A DNA stretch of 64,000 bases from Oscillospiraceae bacterium (GCA_021202155.1 JAJQDP010000053.1:1-64000); one strand, 5' to 3'; positions 29,723 to 42,119 are shown, counted from the stretch's first letter. Made by a program: numbers and translations. The notes: a model not told the origin generated them from the letters alone.

Positions 29723-29742
29723 GTATGAAAGGAAGAGAAGTC

Positions 29743-30834
29743 ATGAAGTTAGAAGGTCAGGTACGCATACCTTCGGGCTGTGCCATTTCCGCCGTTATTT
29801 CGCGCGAGGGCAGGAAGATGAGCGGTGACGCCATCATTAAGAGCATGATACCGATGCACGACCGCTCAAATGGTCTGGGAGGCGGATTCGCGGCATACGG
29901 CATTTATCCGGAATATAAGGAATTCTACGCCCTGCATATTTTCTATAACGACAATAATGTCAGGATGGAGTGCGAGAATCTCCTCAAGGACGGCTTTGAA
30001 ATTATCAAGTCGGAGAGTATTCCGATAAGGAAGACCCCGAAAATCTCGGATGTCCCCCTTATCTGGAGGTACTTCGTCGCTCCGATGTCGTCAGTTCTGT
30101 CAAGACTGCATGTCGACGAAAAGGAGTATGTCGCGGAGACGGTCATGAGGATTAACTCCCAGATTAACGGCGCGTATGTCTTCTCCTCCGGAAAGAATAT
30201 GGGCGTTTTCAAGGCGGTCGGATTCCCGGAAGATGTCGGATATTTCTACAGACTTGATGAGTACGAGGGCTACTGCTGGACGGCTCACGGAAGATACCCT
30301 ACAAACACCCCCGGCTGGTGGGGCGGTGCTCACCCGTTCGCACTCCTGGATTATACAATTGTCCACAACGGCGAAATTTCTTCGTATGATGCAAACCGCC
30401 GCTACATCGAGATGTACGGCTACAAGTGCACTCTTCAGACCGACACCGAGGTTATCACATATATTGCAGATTATCTTCTCCGCAGACAGGGTCTGACCCT
30501 TGAGGAGACTGCATCTGTAATTGCCGCTCCCTTCTGGTCTACTATTGAAAATAAACCGGAGGAAGAGAAAAAGAAGCTTAGCTACTTAAGAACAGTTTAT
30601 TCGAGCCTCTTGGTCACCGGACCGTTCTCGATAGTTTTAGGCTTTGAGGGCGGGCTTATGGCACTTAATGACAGACTGAAGCTCCGCTCGATGGTCACTG
30701 CCGAGAAGGATGATTTGGTCTTCGTTGCAAGTGAGGAATCGGCGATAAGGGCTATAGCCCCGGACGCTACGAATGTGTATGCTCCTGCGGGCGGAGAGCC
30801 GATTATAGTTAAGGTGAAAGAAGGGAAATACTGA
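29743..30834 (+). CDS. class II glutamine amidotransferase domain protein (glutamate synthase GltB1-type subunit)
   Basis: SGCAISAV, WTAHGRYPTNTPGWWGGAHPFALLDYTIVHNGEISSY typical of GATase II; RBS GGAAGAG before ATG 29743. Confidence 0.88.
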   Translation: MKLEGQVRIPSGCAISAVISREGRKMSGDAIIKSMIPMHDRSNGLGGGFAAYGIYPEYKEFYALHIFYNDNNVRMECENLLKDGFEIIKSESIPIRKTPKISDVPLIWRYFVAPMSSVLSRLHVDEKEYVAETVMRINSQINGAYVFSSGKNMGVFKAVGFPEDVGYFYRLDEYEGYCWTAHGRYPTNTPGWWGGAHPFALLDYTIVHNGEISSYDANRRYIEMYGYKCTLQTDTEVITYIADYLLRRQGLTLEETASVIAAPFWSTIENKPEEEKKKLSYLRTVYSSLLVTGPFSIVLGFEGGLMALNDRLKLRSMVTAEKDDLVFVASEESAIRAIAPDATNVYAPAGGEPIIVKVKEGKY

Positions 30835-32339
30835 TGGCTATAAATTATGTAAACCCCGAATTTGAGGTAATAAGAAACCCCAACCGCTGTATCGTTTGCA
30901 GGGTCTGCGAGCGTCAGTGCTCCAACGGCGTCCACAGCTTTGACCCGGAAACAGGAACGATGATGGCGGACGAGACAAAGTGCGTCGACTGCCAGAGATG
31001 CGTGGCACTCTGCCCGACAAGAGCGTTGAAGATTGTCAAGAACGACTGCGCCCTCAGGGAGAACGCCAACTGGCAACAGGACACCATCTATGAAATATAC
31101 AAGCAGGCAGGAAGCGGAGGAGTTCTCCTTTCGTCAATGGGTAACCCAAAGCCTCTTCCTGTCTACTGGGACAAGATTCTGATAAACGCTTCACAGGTTA
31201 CGAATCCCCCTATCGACCCGCTTCGTGAGCCGATGGAAACGAAGGTATTCTTGGGCAAGAAGCCTACAATGCCTGAAAGAAACCCCGACGGCAGTCTCAA
31301 GACCGACTTGGCTCCCCAGCTTGAGCTCTCAATGCCGGTCATGTTCTCGGCGATGAGCTATGGTTCGATAAGCTACAACGCTCACGAAAGCCTTGCAAGA
31401 GCCGCTGAAAATCTCGGTATCTACTACAACACCGGTGAAGGCGGGCTTCACGAGGACTTCTACAAGTACGGTGCCAATACCATCGTTCAGGTTGCTTCCG
31501 GACGTTTCGGCGTTCACGAGGATTATCTGAGTGCGGGTGCGGCTATCGAGATCAAAATGGGTCAGGGCGCAAAGCCGGGAATCGGCGGACACTTGCCCGG
31601 AAAGAAGATTGTCGGCGATGTCTCAAGGACAAGAATGATTCCCGAGGGCTCGGACGCTATCTCCCCTGCTCCCCACCACGACATTTACTCCATCGAGGAC
31701 TTAAGACAGCTTGTCTACTCCCTCAAGGAAGCGACACAGTACCAGAAGCCTATTATCGTCAAGGTTGCGGCCGTACATAATATAGCGGCTATCGCAAGCG
31801 GAATTGCAAGAAGCGGTGCCGACATAATCGCTATAGACGGCTTCAGAGGCGGAACCGGTGCGGCTCCGACAAGGATAAGAGACAATGTCGGTATTCCGAT
31901 TGAGCTTGCACTTGCTTCTGTTGACCAGAGACTCAGAGATGAGGGTATCAGAAACAACGTTTCCCTCGTCGTCGGAGGAAGCATTCGCTCGGCTTCGGAC
32001 GTTGTCAAGGCTGTTGCACTCGGTGCTGATGCCTGCTATGTTGCGACTGCCGCACTGTTGGCACTTGGATGCCACCTCTGCAGAACTTGCCACACCGGCA
32101 ACTGCAACTGGGGAATTGCTACCCAGAAGCCGGAGCTCGTCAAGAGACTTAACCCGGACATCGGCTCGCAGAGACTTATCAATCTCATGACCGCATGGCG
32201 GCACGAGATTATGGAGCTGATGGGCGGTATGGGTATAAACTCGATTGAGGCGTTAAGAGGAAACAGACTGATGCTCAGAGGGGTTAACCTCAACGAAAAA
32301 GAGTTAGAGATACTTGGTATCTCTCATGCGGGAGAGTGA
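30834..32339 (+). CDS. glutamate synthase FMN/Fe-S domain subunit (GltB2-type, N-terminal 2x[4Fe-4S] ferredoxin)
   Basis: CIVCRVCERQC and CVDCQRCVALCP; GEGGLHEDFYKYG, DGFRGGTGAAPT, CHLCRTCHTGNCNWG. Confidence 0.92.
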   Translation: MAINYVNPEFEVIRNPNRCIVCRVCERQCSNGVHSFDPETGTMMADETKCVDCQRCVALCPTRALKIVKNDCALRENANWQQDTIYEIYKQAGSGGVLLSSMGNPKPLPVYWDKILINASQVTNPPIDPLREPMETKVFLGKKPTMPERNPDGSLKTDLAPQLELSMPVMFSAMSYGSISYNAHESLARAAENLGIYYNTGEGGLHEDFYKYGANTIVQVASGRFGVHEDYLSAGAAIEIKMGQGAKPGIGGHLPGKKIVGDVSRTRMIPEGSDAISPAPHHDIYSIEDLRQLVYSLKEATQYQKPIIVKVAAVHNIAAIASGIARSGADIIAIDGFRGGTGAAPTRIRDNVGIPIELALASVDQRLRDEGIRNNVSLVVGGSIRSASDVVKAVALGADACYVATAALLALGCHLCRTCHTGNCNWGIATQKPELVKRLNPDIGSQRLINLMTAWRHEIMELMGGMGINSIEALRGNRLMLRGVNLNEKELEILGISHAGE

Positions 32340-32344
32340 CGGAT

Positions 32345-32773
32345 ATGAAAAGAGTTTATGTAAACGAAAAATGGTGCTTAGGATGCCATCTCTGCGAGTA
32401 TAACTGCGCTTTCGCAAACTCAGGGCTCAAGAACATGGCGAAATTGAAGGGTCAGAAGATATACCCAAGAATCAGGGTTGAGGGCGACGACAAGATAACA
32501 TTTGCAATCTCCTGCCGCCACTGTGAAGATCCCATCTGCATCAAGAGCTGTATTTCCGGTGCACTCTCGAAGACCCCCGACGGAATGGTTGAGATTGATA
32601 AGTCAAGATGCGTCGGTTGCCTTACCTGCGTCCTCGTCTGCCCATATGGTGCAGTCATCCAGGATGGCGACGGAGCGGTGCAGAAGTGCGAGCTCTGTCT
32701 CAAGAATTCTTCGGGCGCGCCAGCTTGTGTTGCCGGTTGCCCGAACAACGCTATAGTTTACGAAGAGAGGTGA
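32345..32773 (+). CDS. 4Fe-4S ferredoxin-type electron-transfer subunit
   Basis: CLGCHLCEYNC, CRHCEDPICIKSC, CVGCLTCVLVCPYG, CELCLKNSSGAPACVAGCP. Confidence 0.88.
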   Translation: MKRVYVNEKWCLGCHLCEYNCAFANSGLKNMAKLKGQKIYPRIRVEGDDKITFAISCRHCEDPICIKSCISGALSKTPDGMVEIDKSRCVGCLTCVLVCPYGAVIQDGDGAVQKCELCLKNSSGAPACVAGCPNNAIVYEER

Positions 32774-32778
32774 GCGAA

Positions 32779-34014
32779 ATGGCAAAGAAATACGTTATCA
32801 TCGGCAACGGAACCGCCGCTGTCGGCTGTATAGAGGGTATAAGAGCTCACGATTTGGATGGCTCAATCACAGTTATCTCGGCTGAGAATCACCCCGCCTA
32901 TTGCCGTCCGCTTATCTCCTATTACCTTGAGGGCAAGGCTGTTCCGGAAAGAATGAGCTATCGTCCCGACGATTTCTATGACAGAAATAACGTGAAAGTC
33001 ATCTATGGCGAGAGTGCCGAGAAGATTGACACTGACAGTAAGACTGTAGTTCTCAGTAGTGGCGAAAAGGTCGATTATGACAGTGTCTGCGTTGCGGCTG
33101 GTTCGAGACCGCTCGTCCCGCCTTTTGAGGGCTTGGACAGCGTTCCTGTCAAGTTCCCGTTCATGACTCTTGACGACGCACAGAATCTTGAAGGTGCAAT
33201 CTCGGAAGACAGCGACGTTTTCATCGTCGGTGCGGGTCTTATCGGACTTAAGTGCGCCGAGGGTCTTTACGGAAGGGTCAAATCCATCACCGTCTGCGAC
33301 TTGGCGGACAGAGTACTTTCGAGTATTTTGGACACTGAAACCGCTGAGATGATGACCAAGCACATCGAAGAAAAAGGCATTAAGCTTATGCTCTCCGACA
33401 CCGCCACCAAGTTCGACGGAAACACTGCCTATATGAAGAGCGGAGCAGAGGTTAAGTTTGATGTTCTGGTCTTGGCTGTCGGCGTAAGAGCCAACATCTC
33501 TCTTGTGAAAGATGCCGGCGGAAATTGTGGTCGTGGCATCACGGTTGACAACCACATGGCGACAAGCCTCGAAAATATCTACGCCGCAGGAGACTGCACA
33601 GAGTCGTTGGACTATTCCAGTGGAGCTGTAAAAGTCATGGCTATCATGCCGAACGCCTACATGCAGGGGCACTGCGCCGGTGAGAATATGGCGGGCGCGG
33701 ATGTCACATTCGACAACGGCATCCCGATGAATTCACTCGGAATGTTCGGATTCCACGTCATGAGTGCCGGAACTCCGCAGGGAGAGCTCTATGAGGAAAA
33801 ATCTGACACTCACTCGAAGAAGCTGTTCACTCAGGACGACCGACTTGTGGGGTTCATTTTGGCGGGCGAAACGGCTCGTGCCGGAATTTATACAAATTTG
33901 ATAAGAAACGGTATTTCGCTTAGCTCTATTGACTTTGATACCATAAAAACAGCTCCAAATATCTTTTCTTTTGGTCAAGAATACTGTAGAAATTCTCTCG
34001 GAGGTGTGGTATAA
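32779..34014 (+). CDS. NAD(P)/FAD-dependent oxidoreductase
   Basis: KKYVIIGNGTAAVGCIEGIRAHD FAD-binding motif, IVGAGLIGLKCAEGL NAD-binding motif, IYAAGDCTE; true start MAKKY at 32779. Confidence 0.88.
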   Translation: MAKKYVIIGNGTAAVGCIEGIRAHDLDGSITVISAENHPAYCRPLISYYLEGKAVPERMSYRPDDFYDRNNVKVIYGESAEKIDTDSKTVVLSSGEKVDYDSVCVAAGSRPLVPPFEGLDSVPVKFPFMTLDDAQNLEGAISEDSDVFIVGAGLIGLKCAEGLYGRVKSITVCDLADRVLSSILDTETAEMMTKHIEEKGIKLMLSDTATKFDGNTAYMKSGAEVKFDVLVLAVGVRANISLVKDAGGNCGRGITVDNHMATSLENIYAAGDCTESLDYSSGAVKVMAIMPNAYMQGHCAGENMAGADVTFDNGIPMNSLGMFGFHVMSAGTPQGELYEEKSDTHSKKLFTQDDRLVGFILAGETARAGIYTNLIRNGISLSSIDFDTIKTAPNIFSFGQEYCRNSLGGVV

Positions 34015-34015
34015 T

Positions 34016-34732
34016 ATGTTGATAGATGTTTCAGGCTTGGGATTCAGCGAGATCAACACCCTCATAAGACAACAGGGCGAAAGCTGTCACCTCACCGGTT
34101 GCTTGAGCCAGAGGTTCATCGGTGCCGGTATGTCATACCGCGAAATCACGATTGACGGCACTCCCGGAAATGCACTCGGTGCTTACCTCAATGGCGGCGA
34201 GATTACCGTCAACGGCAACGCTCAGGACGCAGTCGGCGACACGATGAACGACGGCAAGATTATCATCCACGGTCACGTAGGCGACGCTGTCGGCTATGCT
34301 ATGCGTGGCGGAGAGATTTATGTCAGAGACAGTGCCGGCTACCGCGCAGGAATCCACATGAAGCAGTACAAGGAAAAGAGACCGGTTATGGTCATTGGCG
34401 GAAGAACCGGAAGCTTCCTCGGCGAATATCAGGCTGGCGGCTTAATTATAGTCTTGGGGCTCAACAAGGGCGACATGCCGATTGTCGGAAACTTCCCCGG
34501 AACAGGAATGCACGGCGGAAAGCTGTACCTTCGGACTGCCGACGGGCTAAAGTTCCCGGCTCAGGTGAATGTGAACGAAGCGACCGACGAGGACATGGCG
34601 GAGATTATGCCATACCTCAAGAATTACTGTACCTATTTCGGCGCAGACCTCATGGAAATCATCGGCACTAAGTTCACGGTAGTCACTCCGAACTCGAAGA
34701 ACCCTTACAAGCAATTGTACGTTAATAATTGA
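34016..34732 (+). CDS. glutamate synthase GXGXG (alpha, C-terminal) domain subunit (GltB3-type)
   Basis: glycine-rich beta-helix repeats (GNALGAYLNGGEITVNGNAQDAVGDTMNDGKIIIHGHVGDAVGYAMRGG). Confidence 0.9.
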   Translation: MLIDVSGLGFSEINTLIRQQGESCHLTGCLSQRFIGAGMSYREITIDGTPGNALGAYLNGGEITVNGNAQDAVGDTMNDGKIIIHGHVGDAVGYAMRGGEIYVRDSAGYRAGIHMKQYKEKRPVMVIGGRTGSFLGEYQAGGLIIVLGLNKGDMPIVGNFPGTGMHGGKLYLRTADGLKFPAQVNVNEATDEDMAEIMPYLKNYCTYFGADLMEIIGTKFTVVTPNSKNPYKQLYVNN

Positions 34733-34756
34733 TTCAGCATGATAGGACGGTGCAAA

Positions 34757-35965
34757 ATGAGCTATACTCCCGACGAAATTCTCCAGTATATTGAGGAAGA
34801 GGATGTCAAGTTCATCCGCTTGGCGTTCTGTGATGTTTTCGGAACACCCAAGAATATTTCCATCATGCCGAATGAGATGAGGCGTGCCTTTGAGCAGGGC
34901 ATCTCGATTGATGCCTCGGCTATCGCCGGTTTCGGCGAGGAAAGCCGCTCGGACATGCTCCTTATCCCCGACCCTTCGGAGATTTCTATTCTCCCTTGGC
35001 GTCCGGAGCACGGAAGAGTTGTGAGAATGTTTTGCACCGTTTGCAATCCCGATAAAACGGTCTTTGAAGCGGACACAAGAAGCCTGCTGAAATCCACTGC
35101 AGAAGAGCTGAAAGCTGAGGGCTTTGACTTCAATTTCGGTCCGGAAACGGAGTTTTACCTCTTCAAGCAGGACGAAAACGGCGAACCCACCAAGATTCCC
35201 TATGACCACGCGGGCTATATGGACTTAGCCCCCGAGGACAAGGGCGAGAACGTCCGGCGCGAAATCTGCTTAACACTTGAGCAGATGGGAATCGTCCCGG
35301 AATCCTCCCACCACGAGGAGGGTCCGAGCCAGAATAAGATTGATTTTCGTTATTCTGACGCTCTTACAGCCGCTGACCATGCGATTACATTCCGCTCTGT
35401 CGTAAAGACCATTGCCGCAAGGAACGGACTTTATGCCGACTTCTCACCGAAGCCGCTTGCGAACCTTCCCGGCAACGGAATGCACATAAATATCTCCGCT
35501 GTCTATAACGGCGAAGACGTTCTTTCCTATGCTACTGCAGGTATTTTGAAGCACATTTCCGAAATTACGCTGTTTTTGAATTCCCAGCCCGATTCCTATA
35601 AAAGATTCGGTGCAAACAAAGCACCACTCTATATATCCTGGTCGGAGCAGAACCGCTCCCAGCTCATAAGAATTCCCGCTACAAAGCGCGAATGCAAGAG
35701 AGCTGAGCTACGCTCTCCCGACCCTATGTGTAACCCTTATCTCGCACTGCTTCTTCTCATGAAGGCTATGGTTGACGGAGTAAAGAATAAACTCCCTCTC
35801 TGCGAGCCGACAGGAATCAATCTCTTCAAGGCGACGCCGAAGGAGCTTTCAGGCTTTGAGACTCTTCCGAGAACTATCCAGGATGCGGTTTCTGTAGCCA
35901 AGAATTCAGATTTCGTAAAAGCGTCGATTCCGCAGTCGATAATAGACGACTATTCCTCAAGGTAA
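34757..35965 (+). CDS. glnA: glutamine synthetase type I
   Basis: FGPETEFYLF, NGMHINIS, KRECKRAELRSPDPMCNPYLALLLL. Confidence 0.93.
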   Translation: MSYTPDEILQYIEEEDVKFIRLAFCDVFGTPKNISIMPNEMRRAFEQGISIDASAIAGFGEESRSDMLLIPDPSEISILPWRPEHGRVVRMFCTVCNPDKTVFEADTRSLLKSTAEELKAEGFDFNFGPETEFYLFKQDENGEPTKIPYDHAGYMDLAPEDKGENVRREICLTLEQMGIVPESSHHEEGPSQNKIDFRYSDALTAADHAITFRSVVKTIAARNGLYADFSPKPLANLPGNGMHINISAVYNGEDVLSYATAGILKHISEITLFLNSQPDSYKRFGANKAPLYISWSEQNRSQLIRIPATKRECKRAELRSPDPMCNPYLALLLLMKAMVDGVKNKLPLCEPTGINLFKATPKELSGFETLPRTIQDAVSVAKNSDFVKASIPQSIIDDYSSR

Positions 35966-36011
35966 AAATTCAGCCAGTCAGTAACGCCACTACAAACCGG
36001 AGGTCGTGAAA

Positions 36012-38260
<2,249 letters not shown>

Positions 38261-38375
38261 GTCGCCCTGCGGGCGACGCCGCACTTCGTGCGGCACCCCT
38301 CCACCACCGGCTTCGCCGGCGGTCCCGAGTTCGCTCGCGAACTCGTCTCCCCACTGACGGGGGAGGCTATAAGTA
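38261..38375. repeat. family A intergenic hairpin array, copy 4
   Basis: GTCGCCCtgcGGGCGAC, GCCGCACttcGTGCGGC, ccctccaccaCCGGCttcGCCGG, GAGTTCGCtcGCGAACTC, then gggggaggct. Confidence 0.75.
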
Positions 38376-38416
38376 GCTTAAGGCAACTTGTTACATTGAC
38401 AAAGGGATTGATAGGA

Positions 38417-38869
38417 ATGAAAGATATTCACGAGGAGTGCGGGATTTTCGGGGTTTATGCTCCGGATACCAGGCGGCTCTCGGATATGGTTTACTACGGG
38501 CTGTACGCGCTTCAGCACCGCGGGCAGGAAAGCTGTGGCATGGTTATATGCGATGACGGGCTTTTCTATTCCCACAAGGATCTGGGACTCGTGGGCGAGG
38601 TGTTCACAAAAGAGGCTATTGCTTCGCTTCCGTCAGGGCAGATGGCTGTCGGACATGTCCGTTACGGCACTACCGGCGGGACAAGCAGAGCCAATTGTCA
38701 GCCCATTGAAGTAAACCACTGCAAGGGCAGGCTTGCTCTTGCTCACAACGGAAACCTGACCAACGCTTATGAGCTCCGGGCAAGGCTCGAACTCTCGGGT
38801 GCTATTTTCCACACAACCAGCGACACCGAAACCATAGCTTATATTGTCACGCAGGAGCGATTGACTTGA
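38417..38869 (+). CDS. purF: amidophosphoribosyltransferase, N-terminal GATase part (interrupted by frameshift)
   Basis: MKDIHEECGIFGVYAPDTRRLSDMVYYGLYALQHRGQESCG; ORF ends at TGA 38867-38869 while the PurF sequence continues in another frame. Confidence 0.85.
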   Translation: MKDIHEECGIFGVYAPDTRRLSDMVYYGLYALQHRGQESCGMVICDDGLFYSHKDLGLVGEVFTKEAIASLPSGQMAVGHVRYGTTGGTSRANCQPIEVNHCKGRLALAHNGNLTNAYELRARLELSGAIFHTTSDTETIAYIVTQERLT

Positions 38870-38876
38870 GGAAGCG

Positions 38877-39860
38877 GTGAACCGCGCCGCTTGGCGTTTA
38901 GAGGGTGCTTACTCCCTCGTCTTCATGTCGGCGACTAAGCTCATCGCCATGAGAGACGCGAACGGCTTCAGACCTCTCTGCTACGGCAAAACTCCCGACG
39001 GGTGCTACGTCATCGCGTCAGAGAGCTGTGCCTTGGCGGCTGTAGGAGCGGAGTTTATCCGGGACATCCTACCCGGCGAGATTGTCGTATTCGACGAATA
39101 CGGCGTCCATTCGATAAAAGACCACTGCGGAAAGAAGCCGGAAAGGCTCTGCGTTTTCGAGTATATCTACTTTGCCCGCTCCGATTCAGTGATAAACGGC
39201 GTTTCGGTTCACGCGGCAAGGAGAAAGGCTGGCGAACTGCTCGCAAAGAGTCATCCGGTAGAGGCTGACGTCGTCATAGGCGTTCCCGATTCGGGACTTG
39301 ATGCGGCACTTGGCTACTCGATTGAATCCGGGATTCCGTATGAGCTCGGTTTCATCAAAAACAAGTACGTCGGCAGGACGTTTATCTCGCCTACGCAGAG
39401 TGACAGATTGGATCAGGTCAGAATCAAGCTGAGCCCAATAAGTGAGGCTGTAACGGGAAAGCGGGTCATCATGATTGACGACTCAATCGTGAGAGGCACG
39501 ACGAGTGCGCAGATAGTAAAGCTTCTCCGGAATGCCGGTGCGAAAGAGGTTCACGTGAGGATTTCCTCGCCGCCATTCTTAAATCCCTGCTACTACGGCA
39601 CGGACATAGATTCGGAGAACGGGCTCATCGCGTGCAGTCACACGGTTGAGGAGATTGCGGAGATTATCGGCGCGGATTCTTTGGGGTATCTCCCGACGGA
39701 GGATTTGAAGCTTCTTGCAAGAAGCGAAAACATCTGCACATCCTGCTTCACCGGGGATTATCCGACGGGAATTCCCGTCCACACGGACAAGGGACGCTTC
39801 GAGGGGAAACTCTCTGAGGCTAAACCGCAAAAATCACGCCTATTCAAAACTAAAAAATAA
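38877..39860 (+). CDS. purF: amidophosphoribosyltransferase, C-terminal PRTase part (frame-shifted continuation)
   Basis: PurF continuation EGAYSLVFMSATKLIAMRDANGFRPLC and VIMIDDSIVRGTTS; homologous reading extends upstream to LEEAVNRA at 38865. Confidence 0.85.
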   Translation: MNRAAWRLEGAYSLVFMSATKLIAMRDANGFRPLCYGKTPDGCYVIASESCALAAVGAEFIRDILPGEIVVFDEYGVHSIKDHCGKKPERLCVFEYIYFARSDSVINGVSVHAARRKAGELLAKSHPVEADVVIGVPDSGLDAALGYSIESGIPYELGFIKNKYVGRTFISPTQSDRLDQVRIKLSPISEAVTGKRVIMIDDSIVRGTTSAQIVKLLRNAGAKEVHVRISSPPFLNPCYYGTDIDSENGLIACSHTVEEIAEIIGADSLGYLPTEDLKLLARSENICTSCFTGDYPTGIPVHTDKGRFEGKLSEAKPQKSRLFKTKK

Positions 39861-39891
39861 TAAATTCAAACACTTTTAGGAGGACATTATC

Positions 39892-40593
39892 ATGGACAAG
39901 CTTTATGAAGGAAAATCGAAAATCGTTTACGAGGGCACTGAGCCGGGTACTTGCGTCATCAAATACAAGGACACTGCTACCGCTGGAAACGGCGCAAAGA
40001 AGGAAGACCTTCCCGGCAAGGGACTTCTCAACGCGAAAATCTCTAACCTCATCTTCGACTATCTGGCAAAGAACGGCGTCAAGACCCATCTTATCAAGGT
40101 TTTAGACGAGACATCAGTTCTCGTCAAGAAAGCCGACATCGTTATGGTTGAGGTCATTGTTCGTAACGTTGCCGCCGGAAGCTTCTCAAAGAAGTACGGC
40201 GTTCCGGAGGGCACACCGCTCCTCAACACCGTCACAGAATTCAGCCTCAAGAGCGACGAATTAGGCGACCCGATGATTAACGACTGCCAGATTACAGCTC
40301 TCGGCGTTGCTACTCAGGCTGAGCTTGACGAGCTCAAGGCAGTTTCCCTCAAGGTTGACGAGCTCATGACAGAACTCTTCTTAAAATGCGGAATCAAGCT
40401 CATCGACTTCAAGCTCGAATTCGGCAGAGTTGACGGCGAACTCCTCCTCTGCGACGAAATCTCCCCCGACTCCTGCAGATTCTGGGACGTCGAGACCAAC
40501 GAAAAGCTTGACAAGGACCGCTTCCGCAGAGACTTAGGCAACGTCCTCGACGGTTACAGAGACGTACTTGCAAGGCTTGAAAACGCAATCTGA
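39892..40593 (+). CDS. purC: phosphoribosylaminoimidazole-succinocarboxamide synthase
   Basis: LYEGKSKIVYEG, GKGLLNAKISN, LCDEISPDSCRFWD. Confidence 0.96.
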   Translation: MDKLYEGKSKIVYEGTEPGTCVIKYKDTATAGNGAKKEDLPGKGLLNAKISNLIFDYLAKNGVKTHLIKVLDETSVLVKKADIVMVEVIVRNVAAGSFSKKYGVPEGTPLLNTVTEFSLKSDELGDPMINDCQITALGVATQAELDELKAVSLKVDELMTELFLKCGIKLIDFKLEFGRVDGELLLCDEISPDSCRFWDVETNEKLDKDRFRRDLGNVLDGYRDVLARLENAI

Positions 40594-40595
40594 GT

Positions 40596-40617
40596 GCGTA
40601 ATTCGTAATGCGTAATT
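40596..40617. repeat. family C repeat
   Basis: gcgtaattcgtaatgcgtaatt between purC and purB. Confidence 0.7.
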
Positions 40618-40651
40618 AAAATCACGAATCAACAATGGAGGTTAAACCCCT

Positions 40652-42076
40652 ATGACTGATAAATACGAAAATCCGTTGTGCAAAAGATATGCCGGCGAGA
40701 AGATGCAGAAAATTTTCTCAGACGACACCAAGTTCTCGACCTGGAGAAAGCTCTGGGTTGCTCTTGCTGAGAGCGAGAAGGAGCTTGGGCTCGACATTAC
40801 TGACGAGCAGATTGCCGAGATGAAGGAGCACATCTACGACATCGACTATGAGGCGGCGGCGGCAAGAGAGAAGGTCGTCAGGCACGACGTCATGGCGCAC
40901 ATCTATGCCTATGGCTTGGTCTGCCCGAAGGCAAAGCCGATTATCCACCTCGGCGCGACAAGCTGTTATGTCGGGGACAACACAGATATAATTCTGCAAA
41001 GAGACGCGCTTTTGAGAATCAGAAGCCTTCTTGTAACCGCTATCTCGTCACTTTGCGACTTTGCGGAAAAGTACAAAGACCTTCCCTGCCTCGCCTATAC
41101 CCACTTCCAGGCGGCTCAGCCGACAACCCTCGGCAAGCGCGCTACCCTCTGGCTTCAGGATCTCGTTATGGACTTGGAAAGGCTCGACTTCACCCTCTCA
41201 AACTTAAAGCTCTTAGGTTGCAGAGGCACTACGGGAACGGGCGCAAGCTTCCTTGAGCTCTTCGGCGGGGACAAGGAAAAGGTCAGAAAGCTCGAACAGC
41301 TCATTGCTGAGAAGATGGGCTTTGAGGCGGCATATTCGGTCAGCGGTCAGACCTATACAAGAAAGGTCGACTACTACTCGCTGTCGGTTCTTTCGGGAAT
41401 CTCGCAGAGTGCGCACAAGTTCTCGAACGATATAAGACTCCTCTCACACCTCAAGGAGGTCGACGAGCCCTTTGAAGCGGGACAGGTCGGCTCTTCCGCG
41501 ATGGCATATAAGCGTAATCCGATGCGCTCGGAGAGAATTGCGTCGCTTGCAAGATATGTGACGGTCGACGCACTCAACCCGGCTCTTACAGCGAGCGAGC
41601 AGTGGTTCGAGAGAACCCTTGACGACTCCGCCAACCGCAGAATCAGCATCCCGGAAGCATTCTTAGCAGTCGACGGAATCCTGAGCCTGTATATCAACAT
41701 TATAAGTGGCTTGAAGGTCTATCCGAAAATTATCGCAAGACACTTGCAGGCTGAGCTTCCCTTCATGGCGACCGAGAACATACTCATGTACTGCGTCAAG
41801 AAGGGCGGAGACAGACAGACCCTTCACGAGGCAATCAGAACCCACTCCGTTGCCGCGGCGACCGACATCAAGGAAGGCGGAGACGGAAATCTCATCGCAA
41901 GAATTGCCGCTGACCCAATTTTCGGGTTGACAGAGTCGCAAATCGAGAGTATTATAGATGAAGGCGGCTTTACGGGTCTGGCAACAGATCAGGCGGCGGA
42001 ATATGTCAACTACGTCAGAACAGAGATACTTCCGAATGAGGGAGAAAAAGCCGACGACGTTACCATAAACGTATAG
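40652..42076 (+). CDS. purB: adenylosuccinate lyase
   Basis: GSSAMAYKRNPMRSERI fumarase/aspartase signature. Confidence 0.95.
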   Translation: MTDKYENPLCKRYAGEKMQKIFSDDTKFSTWRKLWVALAESEKELGLDITDEQIAEMKEHIYDIDYEAAAAREKVVRHDVMAHIYAYGLVCPKAKPIIHLGATSCYVGDNTDIILQRDALLRIRSLLVTAISSLCDFAEKYKDLPCLAYTHFQAAQPTTLGKRATLWLQDLVMDLERLDFTLSNLKLLGCRGTTGTGASFLELFGGDKEKVRKLEQLIAEKMGFEAAYSVSGQTYTRKVDYYSLSVLSGISQSAHKFSNDIRLLSHLKEVDEPFEAGQVGSSAMAYKRNPMRSERIASLARYVTVDALNPALTASEQWFERTLDDSANRRISIPEAFLAVDGILSLYINIISGLKVYPKIIARHLQAELPFMATENILMYCVKKGGDRQTLHEAIRTHSVAAATDIKEGGDGNLIARIAADPIFGLTESQIESIIDEGGFTGLATDQAAEYVNYVRTEILPNEGEKADDVTINV

Positions 42077-42119
42077 ATTACATTCAGCAAAAGCTTTATA
42101 TAAGAAAGGACAAGGCAAT

